The position numbers were made by a program, and so were the translations under genes. 64,000 nt of DNA, from positions 3,516,173 through 3,580,172 of the forward strand of contig MU006089.1 of the NCBI GenBank assembly GCA_010093705.1. The letters run 5' to 3'. Source of the DNA: Patellaria atrata CBS 101060. Its lineage: Eukaryota; Ascomycota; Dothideomycetes; Patellariales; Patellariaceae. Under the pieces are notes generated by a model, which saw only the letters and a program-made list of their open reading frames with translations, was not told where the DNA came from and searched no databases. Of this stretch, positions 10,134 through 21,797 are shown in pieces; the first letter of the stretch is position 1; every line of letters starts with the position of its first letter.

Positions 10134-13038
10134 ATGTCAGAAGGCATGGCTTTGACCGCCGAGCAAGCTGAGACGTGCGCAAGATGGATCGCCCAATCTA
10201 TGTTCGAGTCTTTGCTAATCAACTCCAGGCTTGCTCGGTCTCTTGAAAAGAAATTCAGCACAAAATTAGCCGACCGTGAGCCTAGTATCTCCGAAATTCT
10301 AATCATATTGCAGGAGTAAGTCAACAATTGGATCATACCATCCACCCTGCTTACACCATCTCCGTAATAGCTATCGGGCCGTTTGCCAAGATCTGTTGCT
10401 AAGGGACTTCTTGTATGCGACACAACGCGGAATTGAGAATGAGTTATGGGCTGTCCATAGCAAACTCAATACAAGATTTCGGAAACAAATCTATGCGGTG
10501 GGTTTGGACTGTTCCGTGTATAACTTCTGCTTTAAGATCATCTGACAAGCTCCATAGCTCCAGAAGGCCGGAAAGTCTCGCACAGTAGAGCTCAGAAATG
10601 TGAACAAACAATTTGTGGGGTTCATCAAACTTAGTCAACGCTTCTACCGTGACTATATATTTCAGCTTGATACACATTACGATGGGATTCCTGAGCTTCA
10701 CAAAGCTGCCAATAAATGCGGACATATTGGCAGTCATGCAGGTGGGCGATTTGCTCCAGAACACTCAGTTCAAGTCCCTAACGAATTATTAGCACAGCAC
10801 AAGGGACCCGGGGCTCCCCACACCCCCGAATTAACACATCGACTGCTTCTATCCTGCTATCAGACACTGATCTATCTGGGAGATCTCTCTCGATACCGCG
10901 AGACGGAAACAGGGGGCAAGGAACAGAATTGGGGACCTGCAGTGGGATATTACGGGCTTGCAACCGAAATATATCCACAGTCTGGTATGGCTCACAACCA
11001 GCAGGCTGTTATAGCATTGGCAGATGGTAATCATCTTCGTGCAACCTATCACCTTTATAGAAGTCTATCCACTAAGGAGCCCCATCCGTTAGCCCTCAAG
11101 AACCTGGAAATCGAATTTAAAAAAATAGTTTCTGCTTGGGATAAAGGCGAGCTCATTAATAACAGGAGAGGTGGAGAGGGTAATGTGCCAGGAAAAGCTT
11201 TGATAGCCTGGTTCGTCCGTCTCCATAGTAAATGTTACAAGGGAGAAGATTTTAACGGGCATGACGAGCTCGAGAATGAAGTTCTGAGCCAACTTGCACT
11301 GGAACTCAAGGAGAGATCGCTCGAGGGTACCTTACAAAAGTTTGTACTCATCAATATCGCAGCGGAATACTTTGCTTCAGTAAAACTTCAACGTAAGTAC
11401 CTATTATGCCCAATTTATATGAAGTCATGTCTCACCGAGAACAGAAGGCAACCAATCTCCCGCAGCGTTCGGGGCATACTTTTACTTTTTGAGGCTGAAT
11501 GTCAAGACCTTGTTCACACTACTACAAATTCTTCAGCCGGAATTAGAAAAAATAACGAGCGAGGGCCTCGAGTCGGAGCAGGTTAACAGTTCAAGGTTAT
11601 CCGACAAGGTCACAACTGTTGCTCGCCGTGTACTTCCCGGCCTCCGTCTGTACAGTGTATGGCTCTTTGTCAACAGAGCTGTACTGTCAACTGATCTCAA
11701 TGAATCAGTCTCTCGAATTGATATCCAAGAATTGTGGAAATCTTACGCCAACACCTTAACCATGATAGCCTCCGCATTTCCAGCTGAGGATCTTCCTGAT
11801 GCAGGCTACCTCCTAGAGGAAGATGTAGATACAATTGCTTTTGAGCCTTTGATGTCAGAAGATTTCACAAAACACGTTTGGTTCTCCAATGGGAAACTAA
11901 AGCCGAAGTGGTCAGATGCGGATGTCGAGAGGTATCACCCAAATGAGGAGATGCTCATCCGTATTCGTGGCATCCTACTAGATGGTCTACAGTTGGCCGT
12001 GAATGAGGTGAGTTGTCGTGGAGTGTACCTGAATTTCAATCGCAATTAATGCTACTTTAGGAAAGTGTGCCAATAACCCTAGACGGTCTACGCTTTTTAT
12101 ATCAAGAAGCTGGGATACCTTCAGAGCTTCTCGCAAGCCCTAGAAATCACGAGAACCTACCTACGCCTACTCTCGAGGAAGTTGATGCTCGTCGTACGCT
12201 CGAGATTCCCAACTGCGAGGATCAAATCTCACATGGTGTTGCACCATCAGATTCTACTTCCATCGCTCTAGCGAAGGATGTGGAGATGAATCAAATGGTG
12301 AACGATCTAGTCGGAGATAGCCTGGATCCGTTACCAGAGATTGATGAAGATACCTCATTCCACCTGATGGAAGGCGAAGAAAACATTCCATCCACTCCAC
12401 CAGAGCAGACATTTGATGATACGGCGATTTTCGGGGACAATTCCTTTGGAATTCGGCCATTGGAACCTGATAGCTGCCTTGGAATGATCCGCAAGCACTC
12501 GCAGCAATCTCAAAGGCCTCCACACTATGTGAATCGTAATTCTCAATCGTCTCCCGCGATCCGTACGGTACCCGCACTACCTCTGATGCCAGATCAATCC
12601 AACATCTGGAATCCAACAACTTCCGGGTCCACGACACCATTTCCTCCTCCTGGACTAGGGCACAGGATGTATTCACCGGTCACTCCGCAAACCGGTGGTC
12701 TTTCGCACGACCATTCTCGAGTCCATTCTAGAGATTCGATGAACGTTTCCTCCCCTTCCCTCGCCACTTGGAGTTCATACATTGTAACCCCAATCCAATC
12801 AATTTCAGAAAACTATTTGGGACAGCAAGCGCTCCAAAATATGAATACACATTCTCATGGTCATTCTTATGGTCAAATTGGAAGACGGGACCCGATTCAA
12901 AACAGCACAGTGAACCTTGGAATTGACGGCTCTAGTATTGCTAGCCCAATACCATTGAGTAACCCTAGGTCCTGGAATATGGATCTTGAGCACAGTCGCA
13001 GCTCTTATGGTGGACCTCCTAATGGCCAAGTGGGCTGA
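10134..13038 (+). CDS. EST1/SMG7-like 14-3-3 and helical-repeat protein (NMD or telomerase factor)
   Basis: Five exons, 10134-10315, 10371-10497, 10558-11392, 11445-12007 and 12061-13038, give 894 residues with all phases consistent. Residues 60-200 match the Est1 N-terminal domain, ending in the motif FIKLSQRFYRDYI. The next part has the Est1 DNA/RNA-binding repeats, with the core phrase WGPAVGYYGLATEIYPQ and then GMAHNQQAVIAL. Related proteins are Est1 and Ebs1 in yeast and SMG5/6/7 in animals, which act in telomerase recruitment or nonsense-mediated decay by binding phospho-Upf1. No PIN nuclease domain follows; the last 300 residues are Ser/Pro/His-rich and look disordered, which favours an SMG7/Ebs1-like role. 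The third-exon acceptor is chosen at 10557, not the AG eight bases upstream, because it yields LQKAGKSRTVELRNVNKQF. Confidence 0.87.
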
Positions 13039-14040
13039 TGGAACCCTTGAAAGGAGTTAACTCCATAGAATCTAAGCTCTCAAAGAGCTAGGGTGGCCCA
13101 ATACTTCTAAAGTCCGATGATCTTTGTGCCGGACGAAAGTCGGTCCTCCGTAAGGTTCACTGGCTATTTTTGTCGCGTCTCTCCGATTTACGAACCTAAA
13201 TGGTTCCCGTCAGTACTTCAACGCGTAGTCCTGCTTCAGAGATCAAGCGCAGTTCCGCACACCTTCTTTGAGGAACAATGCATCTCTCTGCGTCTTTGTT
13301 AACCTATAGATTATGGATCACTTGTAGCGTGCTAAAGTGGAAGCAAAGGAGATGATGACATTCAGAAGTGGAGTCGAGTACTCAAAATTGTTACCGGCAT
13401 GTTTGCCTATTTCTTTTCATATTAACTTATCAGTACATATTATTTGTTATGTCAATCTCTCATTGGATAGCTTTAATAATACGATGTTATCAGAACTTCG
13501 AGGTGCTAATGCTGAAGAGGGGAAGAATTGCTAATAATCCACAGAAGAATAGCCACCGCCAAAAAGCGACTTTTGACACCCGCGGAAATCTGTAAGACCC
13601 TGATAGCATCTTTAAGTTGTATTCGGGGTTATTAATAACATGTACAGCTGGGTTCAACATCGGTAAGAGAGCAACCTCCAATGCTAGTATTCACACTGGT
13701 GGCGACAGGACTAGAGGAGACAAATGCCACCCCAGTAGCGAGCAAAAGCATGATGCTAAGGTAGTGCCAGATGTAGAGACAGCGTTAGTAACACAACCAA
13801 AGAGAAAGGCTTTACTAGTAGGAGAGGGAAAGTATATATCAATAAGAGGGGGAAGCATCAATCAGGAGGAAAGGGAAAGCATGAATCGGCGGCAATAGCA
13901 AGACATGAAAAACATTGGTTTCACCTGGAAGTTCCATCTCTGCCTATGTATGTATGATACAGGAAAAGAAAAAAGTGTTGACTCTTAGAAACAGCGCAAA
14001 ACAGAATTTGTTTCATGAAGAAGAAAGAGCAAAAGCAAAT
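13039..14040. other. Gene-free stretch with a short unrecognised ORF
   Basis: It begins with the 3' UTR of the EST1-like gene and ends at the tRNA-Gly terminator side. A 93-codon frame at 13617-13898 is rich in Gly, Lys and Arg and matches nothing I recognise. I see no conserved motif. Confidence 0.35.
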
Positions 14041-14110
14041 GCATCCTCCGGGAATTGAACCCGGGGCCCGTCGATGGCAACGACGGATTTTACCACTAAA
14101 CTAAGAATGC
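14041..14110 (-). tRNA. tRNA-Gly (anticodon GCC)
   Basis: Read on the minus strand, the 7-bp acceptor stem pairs GCATTCT with AGGATGC (one G-T). The D-arm is GTTTAGTGGTAAAAT, the A-box form usual for tRNA-Gly. The anticodon arm is CGTCG-TTGCCAT-CGACG with a perfect stem and anticodon GCC. The T-arm is CCGGG-TTCAATT-CCCGG, also perfect. No intron is present. A TTTT run just downstream (plus-strand 14031-14034) can serve as the Pol III terminator. All arms are intact, so it is expected to be functional. Confidence 0.96.
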
Positions 14111-15592
14111 TTGTGATTGGTTGGAAAGAAAATTTTGAAAGATATAATAATAACTTAACGATACAAAGCTTGAAAGTAGAAACTTCCATTAGAAATACGG
14201 TACACAGAGAGGAACAGACGGGGTGGGGCTTTTTCTCGCTTATTCTGAGTTCTACCTTAGTTCTTTCTACCTTTGTTATTTGATTTTTATACCTCATAAA
14301 TTAGCGACTAAGCACATAAGGTATCTTATTTTCTTTCTCTCATAATTAATTATCTAAACCATGAACTAAAAGAGCCGTAGTCTTTCGTCCAAAGGCTCCA
14401 GTATTGATGACCAGAACTGTGTGCTGACAACTGCTACTATCCGACCTCAGAGAAACCGACCAGACGGGGAACGCGGGATAGGATAATACATGCTGCATAC
14501 TTTAACCTCCCAAGGCCCGTCCAAGACAGTCTTAAGGAAGGACTTATGCATGTCCTTATTGATTGCAGCGGCGCGGGCCTTCCCCGAGGACGTTCGACGA
14601 TATGAAGTACGAAATGCAAGCGGTTCGATCGGGAATAGTGTTTCTCGCCCTGAAAGCTAGACCTTTCTACTTCCCTAGTCCTCTATTGCTATGTACGGGT
14701 GCTGTGCGTACGGCTTACGAAGGTGTACCTCCACTATCAGCTCAATTTTGTGACAGATCTCTCCCGTATACATACCTGATGTATTCTCGCTATGAAACGG
14801 ATCGTCCGGTATAATAACAGCGCTGGCGGGTTTTACAGTACTGGTGCGGTCATATGCGATCCTCTTGTACAACTCAAGGTTATCGTGGAGTTTGACTCTC
14901 TTCTACCGTACTTTTACTGTACAGTTGGGTGATTCTGTGCTACCCTGTTACTCGTTTTACATTGTCCATCACTCTTTCCATAGTCCACTTCTACCGTTCC
15001 TTCATAATTCAAAATCTCCGTACAATAGATACGCGCACACGAAGTAACCAGGAAAGCTGCAACAGGAAACTCAGCATGCCGGAATGGTGTCATTTCCTAT
15101 GTGCTATACTTGCACGTTATAGATTAAGATTCGTTGAAATCATGTTCATCGGATGTGGCAATAGCGCTTCTTCCAGGGACATTGAAATCAACCAAATTAC
15201 GAACTGATACTGATCTGCCATTCGAGATTTTTGAATAGAGTATACTGTGTCTTCTATCTACTTGTTACGGTCGCTTTACGATCCGCTTTCCGTAAGACCA
15301 CAACAATATACAACTACTCTTCAGCGAACCCTTACACATGCCTAGGTAACCGTACTCTGCGCCATGAGATGCCGAAAGAAAACCATTCATCTTCGGCACA
15401 TCGCTCACCAACCATGCAAGAAAATATATATACGGCGAAATCAAGAAGATCAACATTTGGCAAGAAGGAAAACAAGAGGGCCCGGACGAAAGTGAGACGA
15501 TGGGAACGAAGTAAATGTTAGTTACCCGGGATTAGGTGGATCGGTGATTACCATCGATAGTTTTCTTGACAAGGCAACGATCCATCAAGAGA
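14111..15592. other. 1.5-kb gene-free stretch
   Basis: Only short frames that resemble nothing known occur here. The words ACTGTAC and ACAGTAC appear around 14830 and 14915-14930. The last part is the 3' flank of the GH55 gene. I see nothing further. Confidence 0.35.
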
Positions 15593-17923
15593 CTATTTCC
15601 TCCACAGCGCGAGAGTACCGGCGAAATTGCTCCTGTTGTCGGAGTCTCTGATAATACCTTGGCCGTTGACAGTGACCATGTTGACGGATGCCTTGGTGCT
15701 TAGACCGAAGAAACGAACATCACTATTACCCTCGATGCTGACCATGTGCAGTTGACAGTCATTGGACTCTACGCAGTCTTGACCGTAGTTCTCGAAGAAA
15801 CTGTACAATCCAGCACCGTAGATGAGAATGTCGCTACTGTCGATGACACGGACACCCCACGCCTTCTTAGCACGGTTACCGCTAGCTGTCGCAAAGTTCG
15901 GGTCAAGCAAAGCAGACTGGCTTCTGTATGGAGTAGTGGCGTCTGGGTTACCTTGATAGTAAGGTGTTTCGGTTTGAATAGCGCCAAGGAATACATTCCT
16001 TGCGTTGTTGAATTGGTAATTGTAAAGCACGTTGTGCTCAGACGCAGTACCATAAAGCCAAACGGGTTTCGTACTCTCGATGAGAACGCCACGACCGTTA
16101 TAAATGTCAATTTGGCCGAAGTCGGTGCGATCAAGTTCGTGATCAGCAACCCAAAACCAACAGTTCTCAACATATACGGAAGCACTCTTGGTTACGCGGA
16201 AGAGTAGACCAGCTCCCACACAGGCTGAGTTGGGACCATGAGATGTTCCTGGTTGTTTTGCGCAGGTATCGGACTGCAACTTGGTACCAGCACTGCCACC
16301 GACGCGGAAATGAACATCCCAGAGCCCAGTCCTGCCAGCGTCGCCAGCAACATTCCATTCCATGAGGACTGCACCCGGCGCAGGACCAGCGGTCTCAAAA
16401 ATTAGGTCGCTAATCTCAACTGAACCGGTTTCTCCGGGTTGGCCGACTTGCCACACTGGTTTTAGATCGTCCTGGTTACCGAAGAATGAGCCAGAGGCCA
16501 TGATGAGAGGCCAGATTTCGCCGACTATCCTAATATTCCGTGGGACTCTGACGGTTCTCGTGATGATATAAGCGCCGTGATCGAAATACAAAATTTGATC
16601 CGGACTAATGCTATCCATTGCTGCTTGGATGGCGGCGGTATCATCAGTAACACCATCACCGCGAGCGCCCTTGGACTTGATAGAGACAAAAGCACTAGCT
16701 GGGACATTTTCGTATTGAGGTTTGGCACGTTCGAAGATTTTACCACTGGAATCAAGCAGACCGGCCGGTTTGACGGGAGCAGGGTTGATATCACCTCGGG
16801 TGCGCTGACCGGAACCCCCAACATAAGTACGACCTTGAGCCCAAGCTCTCACGACTGAACCTCCTGCAAGTACCTGCCCTCCATTCGTGTCGGCAACAGC
16901 TTTTGACGAACCACTAAAGTCGACGTTGTCGAGGATAAGGGCTCCTCCTCCGACTGGGGCGCTTGAACCAGACCATGAGGTTCTAATACCAGCTTGGGTA
17001 GCGCTAATTTTGCTGTCTAAGACAAGAACAGAGCCAACTGTCTGATCGGAGCCTCCGTTTGACATATCGATACCAACTCCACAGCGGTTCACTTCGACCG
17101 ACTTGAAGGTCCATAGCCAGTTCCAGTTCATAAAGATGGCGGTATTGCAGTCGTTAAACTTCAGGTTGCGGGTTGTGAATTGCTGGCTGCCGAGGAAAGC
17201 GCCATAATTGCCGCCGTTAAAAGTAAGGTCGGTCATGAAACCACCAGACCCATTTTCCATGAAAATACCCTGTTGTTTGTTGGCCGAACCGCCACCCTTA
17301 ATCATCTCAAAACGGATATTCTGAAGACTAGTAGCCTGTGCGACTTGCCAGTGAATACCAGTTCCTGTACTCATGGGCTGGGCAGTGAGGTCGATGACAA
17401 AGTTGCGGATCTGACGGAAAAAGTTGTTCTGGTTTGTGTACCACTGAGCACCATTCCCGCCGTCGATATATGGGTCAGAATCGATAACAGCCATACCCTG
17501 GAAATCTGGGGAAGCTTTGATTACGGGAAGGTTCGATGCATCACCGATGAATTGTGAGTAGTAGTACTGAATGATAGGCCTGCTGACCTTGTAGGTACCG
17601 GGAGGAAAGTACACGATAGCTGGTGTGGTAGTTGAAGAGTCACATCCTCGCCCACAACGATTGCCAGCGGTGATAGCGTTGTTGATCGCAACTGTATCAT
17701 CCGCATTGCCATCACCGACCGCACCAAAATCTTTCACGTTGCGGAAGACCTTATAATCGCCAGCGTTACGGTACGGAATGGATCCCTTGCGTGCAATAGT
17801 GGCCTGCCAGAAACCTCCTCCCTGTCGTGGGTTAAGGGACGTGTTTTCGTTGATAGGGAATGCGTCGATAAGTGATGAACAGAAAAAGAGGGCCAAAGCC
17901 AGGAAAGAAAGGATAGGTAGCAT
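15593..17923 (-). CDS. Secreted GH55 exo-beta-1,3-glucanase
   Basis: A single intronless frame of 776 residues starts at the ATG at 17923, which is followed directly by a signal peptide (LPILSFLALALFFCSSLIDA, cleavage near residue 21-23). An upstream extension to 18097 starts with GTG and is rejected. Two pectate-lyase-like beta-helix modules are seen, each opening with a G-x-GDG-x-DDT signature: FGAVGDGNADDT at residue 66 and ARGDGVTDDT near 419. This tandem beta-helix is the hallmark of GH55. Glu629 in TASEHNVLY sits where the catalytic acid of the family is expected. The enzyme releases glucose from beta-1,3-glucan ends and acts outside the cell in wall remodelling or feeding on glucan. 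A TATATAAG box lies about 110 bp upstream of the start. Confidence 0.93.
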   Translation of the reverse strand: MLPILSFLALALFFCSSLIDAFPINENTSLNPRQGGGFWQATIARKGSIPYRNAGDYKVFRNVKDFGAVGDGNADDTVAINNAITAGNRCGRGCDSSTTTPAIVYFPPGTYKVSRPIIQYYYSQFIGDASNLPVIKASPDFQGMAVIDSDPYIDGGNGAQWYTNQNNFFRQIRNFVIDLTAQPMSTGTGIHWQVAQATSLQNIRFEMIKGGGSANKQQGIFMENGSGGFMTDLTFNGGNYGAFLGSQQFTTRNLKFNDCNTAIFMNWNWLWTFKSVEVNRCGVGIDMSNGGSDQTVGSVLVLDSKISATQAGIRTSWSGSSAPVGGGALILDNVDFSGSSKAVADTNGGQVLAGGSVVRAWAQGRTYVGGSGQRTRGDINPAPVKPAGLLDSSGKIFERAKPQYENVPASAFVSIKSKGARGDGVTDDTAAIQAAMDSISPDQILYFDHGAYIITRTVRVPRNIRIVGEIWPLIMASGSFFGNQDDLKPVWQVGQPGETGSVEISDLIFETAGPAPGAVLMEWNVAGDAGRTGLWDVHFRVGGSAGTKLQSDTCAKQPGTSHGPNSACVGAGLLFRVTKSASVYVENCWFWVADHELDRTDFGQIDIYNGRGVLIESTKPVWLYGTASEHNVLYNYQFNNARNVFLGAIQTETPYYQGNPDATTPYRSQSALLDPNFATASGNRAKKAWGVRVIDSSDILIYGAGLYSFFENYGQDCVESNDCQLHMVSIEGNSDVRFFGLSTKASVNMVTVNGQGIIRDSDNRSNFAGTLALWRK

Positions 17924-19778
17924 ATTGATTCCTGCCGTGTAAAGGACTTGAGAGCTCTGCCTTGAGAAGGAATGGAATCGATCGATGAAAGGAACAATAG
18001 AGCTGAAGCTCAAAGGTAGATCAAGCTCCTTATATAGGGGCGCTTGGGATAGAACAGAGTCAGTGTCCCTGCACTGTACCGCGTATATGCGTTGCACGTA
18101 GCGGATATAAAAGAAGGTTGCCGTGAGGGTTCGGTGGACCTGTATCGCAAAGGAGTGAGTGATTTTGAAGTTTACGTATAAAGAACGTAGTCTAAAGAAG
18201 GTGTGATCTCTGAAGGAACTGCGCCTTTAAATCAAGAGATGGCAAATAAAAACGAGAACAAATCAATTGTTCGTTGAGAAAGTAGGTATCGAAGCACGAA
18301 GGATATCCAAAGGGTGAGGTAGAAAACCGCAACGAGGAGATTGAAAGCTACAGCATCAAGGGGGGAATGGGGTAGTTATAGCGATGGTGAGGGATAAAGT
18401 AATATGGTCCGACCAAGAGATATACTCACGCTATGTAAGCGAGCTTTCCTGTTTCCCCAACTTCCTTGTTTCACGTTTCAGATAGTCGTCCTTGAACAGT
18501 GATCTCAAGCTTCTAAAGGCTGCTTTTATATTCTTTCCTTCCAGGCTTCAAAATGTTTCCCCAGTCACAAGGCTCTCCTACCTTCCCATTCGCCTCGGAG
18601 GTTGAGATTTCCAACCGGTCATTCTCTCTAGCCTCATGATTGCATTTTAGTTTCGACCTTCTCAATCTATACAGAGGAAAGATGAGATGTCACGGTGGAG
18701 GACCGGCCTGCCCTGTCTAGGCTGGGTTATGGTAACCTCCTGGCTTTGCAGTTCTGGAATGCTACCGTACAATACATTGAAATGGTGGCTACATCCCTAT
18801 GCTATCACATTGCGCGGAGGTTTGTGCCTGCGGGATAGAATACCATCCAGGCCTCCAGTGGAACGGATGTTCCTACTTTGGTTGGGTTGATAGTGAAACA
18901 TGGAGAATTAAGAAAATGGGTTTTTTTATAGTAGTGTATAGTAAGGTATGTCGAGAGGTGAGGTTGTTTTCCGTTGTCAAGCGCGCGGCGCCACAACCGA
19001 GAAAAGGCCATCACGCTCATGCACTGGACAGGAATTCTCCAAGTGCAAATTGTGAAACCTAAACCCCCTAACCCCCCTACCCTGTGTTTCTTCCAACCTA
19101 TGCAACCAGCTCTTGACAGGCAGTGACAGGTCATACGCGGGATGAAAGACAGGAAATCAAATGAATCACAAGAGCCCCATCTCGACTTCTTGTGCAATAG
19201 AAGTACAGAGAATATGCTCTCCGTAAATGTGCAGTTTAAGGCTGAGTTACGGCTTAAAGCGAAACGTCTAACTACAGAAGCCCCAACACAACGCCTTCGG
19301 TACATCTACCGCCACGTTGCGCCTATCTTTTGGAGATTTGCACGCCCCGATCTGCAATGTTCCTGATAGGCAAAAACTTGGCTTTTGGGACATGGAAACC
19401 GAGGTAAGGTACTGGATACGGTAAAATGATCAGTGGATGGATGGTCACGGCGGTTAAGGTAGAACTACTGTAGGGGTCCGCATGAAAAACAACACCTTAT
19501 CAGGTTCACCTCAGAGTTAAGGTAATGGAAAGTAAAAGGTAGGTAGTAGAAAAGGTCTACATCGTCTTTTGACATGTTTGTTTCACTACATGTACCCCGC
19601 AAAATTTGAGGATGTGCAGATGATGTTGGGGCATACACCACTCACCCGCATTATCAAAAGCAATTTTTCCGGGGTACTTTAAAAGCACGTCATGGGTTCT
19701 CCTTGGCTTTCAGGTACCCCTTAAATTATATTGATCTTCTGATTAAAGGGTCAAGTCAAGTAGTCGACAGAAAGAACA
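17924..19778. other. Gene-free stretch with GH55 promoter
   Basis: The left part is the promoter and leader of the GH55 gene. The rest, to the end of the aminotransferase, has only short frames without recognisable motifs. Around 19400-19550 the words AAGGTA and GGTAAGG repeat several times without a fixed period. Confidence 0.35.
18028..18037 (-). promoter_or_regulatory. TATA box of the GH55 gene
   Basis: On the minus strand the sequence CCTATATAAGG lies about 110 bp upstream of the GH55 ATG (17923). It fits a TATA element, as expected for a regulated secreted enzyme. The call rests on the sequence and its place only. Confidence 0.5.
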
Positions 19779-21402
19779 TCACCAGAACTTCCCCGCCGTG
19801 TCTTTCTTGCTCCTCCCGCTTTGGGCTTCTTCGCCCGTTTTGTGTTGCATCATTTTCCCATCAGCATCCTGCTGGTCACTTTGTCTTTGCAATCTCGAAA
19901 TTACACGAGCAAGCCTTTCAATGCCTTCAGCGAGCTTCTCCTCATCTTCCCAAGAGAAACAAAGCCGTATATCGTGTGGGAACGTTACCTCGGACTGGTC
20001 GGGGACCTGAAATAGTTCGCCTTGAGTAACGACTAAATTTTCTTCTTCTTTTGCTCTCTGTGCAACTACATCACCCTTCACTGGGGGTGGTAGCGAGAGC
20101 CAGATGAAATAGCCCCCTACTATATCTCTACCAGACTGTGCCAGCTCTGCGCCAAGTGGGATGAGATGCATCTCGATTGCATCTATCATCTTACGGTAGC
20201 GCAAGGCGTACGTTGGCTGTAGCGTCTTGAAGATGTGGCTTTGAAGTTCCCCGGATTTGAGAAGGTCAGATACGTATGTGGACGTTAGTTGCGATGGTGC
20301 ACCTCCTGATCTCGTTGATCCCCTACAGAACCAGTCAGCAAAAGTCACACCCGTGGACCGCGATCTGAAGTTGAGCTCTCGTGCCTCTTGTGGTTTAAGA
20401 TCGCGCCACGCACCGCACGTTGTACCACTTACGTCTGAGAAACCCCCCAGGCCAGCTTTTCTGTGCCTTCGACCCAACCAGTCCGTAAGCCTGGGCCACA
20501 TATCTTGCTGAAACTACCATTGCTAACCGCATTCCCAAAGCCATCTGACCCTTTTCTTTCAGAACCACCGTCTAGAAAGCGGTCAACATCTACTACCCTT
20601 GGTAGTACCGCTCTTTCAAGGCTCGAGATTTTAGACATCGGACTTGAAGGCCATTGCAAGAAGTCGTACACATCATCCGTGATAATCAACGCGTCGTATT
20701 CTCTAGCCAGCCTTACTAGCTCCTCCCGCCTAGTCAAAGACATGGTCTTGGAAGAGGGATTCGAAAATGTTGGAACTGCATAAATAATGTGGCGATATAT
20801 CTTGCTCCATGCTCTTGGCTTTTTGAACTTCTATCAAGTCCCAGTTAGCATCGGAGAAGAAATCATAAGATTGTCGGGAAGACCGATTCCTAGGCGTAGG
20901 TGATGGGATACAGTACCGGTTCATTGTTACCATCTCTTGCAGCTTCCCGCTCACTTTTCTCGAGACCACGTTTCAAGAATTCGATATCGATCCCTTCTTC
21001 GTCTTCAGGTACCGGTCTTAGTTTTCCAGTAAAACCCGAATCATCAAAAATACGGAAGACGAGCATGTAAGTTGGCGAGACGAGCCATACGTTTCTTGTA
21101 AAGACAGGATCTGTGAAAACTTGGAGAATACAGGCAAGACTTTGTGATGCTCCACCCGTTATAGTGATTCTCTTGGGCTCAATCAACTTCTGGGTTTTGT
21201 AGAAATTACTTAGCCACTCAGCCAGTGCCTGCTGAAGGCCTTCGTAACCCCAATCAGGTCCGTATAGGAGACCCGGTGTCGATACCTCCGGGTTTGAGAG
21301 TACACGAGAAGCGGCATCCTTTAGAGACGATGCGGGCAAAAGACTTGGATGAGGCCATCCTCGAAGAAGATTGATCAATGGCCTTGTCTTATGGTACAGC
21401 AT
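19779..21402 (-). CDS. PLP-dependent class I/II aminotransferase
   Basis: Three exons, 20917-21402, 20433-20830 and 19779-20322, give 475 residues. It belongs to fold-type I aminotransferases near the Aro8/kynurenine or 2-aminoadipate type and the fungal valine-pyruvate-like group. The PLP lysine is Lys271 in SFSKICGPGLRTGW; the cofactor-binding TDDVYDFL and the YAVPTFSNPSS motif precede it, and the N-terminal YGPDWGYEGLQQAL loop is typical. Intron 1 has a GCTAAC branch point and restores RAWSKIYRHIIYAVPTFSNP. Near residue 250 a short insertion (GGSERKGSDGFG) interrupts the usual spacing. No targeting signal is evident, so it is probably cytosolic. Substrate cannot be fixed from sequence. It is divergent from the Sac phosphatase gene over 395 bp. 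Confidence 0.88.
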
Positions 21403-21797
21403 ATTATGCGATGATTTATAGAGGAGATACCGGGAACGAGAAAATTGCGATCCAGACTGTTTACTTCGTTCTCAAAGATGCATATTAAAAAGAAAGACCA
21501 GTAATGACATGTATAGTACGTACCCTACATTATAGCAAGCGACCCGTTACAGGTCCAAATTTGGCACTATGAGGTACGTACCTTTGTAGGTACGGAGTAT
21601 GATGTTTCCAGGTTGACTGTCTGAGATGCCAAGGGGTCATCCGTCGACGTCATATAGTAGAATTAGTTCATACCAGTAATACCTTCCAGAAGTACGTTGT
21701 GCTTAGTTATCTTTCAGGTCAGTATGTGAATAGTACAGCGGAACAAGTTGTTCTACGAGTCCGACGGTTTATGAAATAATATTAAGCAATACTCAAA
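21403..21797. promoter_or_regulatory. Divergent promoter, aminotransferase and Sac phosphatase
   Basis: These 395 bp lie between two divergent start codons. The words AGGTACGTACC and TAGGTACGGAG occur at about 21570-21600, a palindromic GTAC cluster like those in other gene-free parts of this window. No TATA box is clear. Confidence 0.45.

Noticed and set aside
15769-16185. 138-codon minus-strand frame
   Set aside because: It is the alternative frame of the intronless GH55 gene, which has a full domain set in the true frame.
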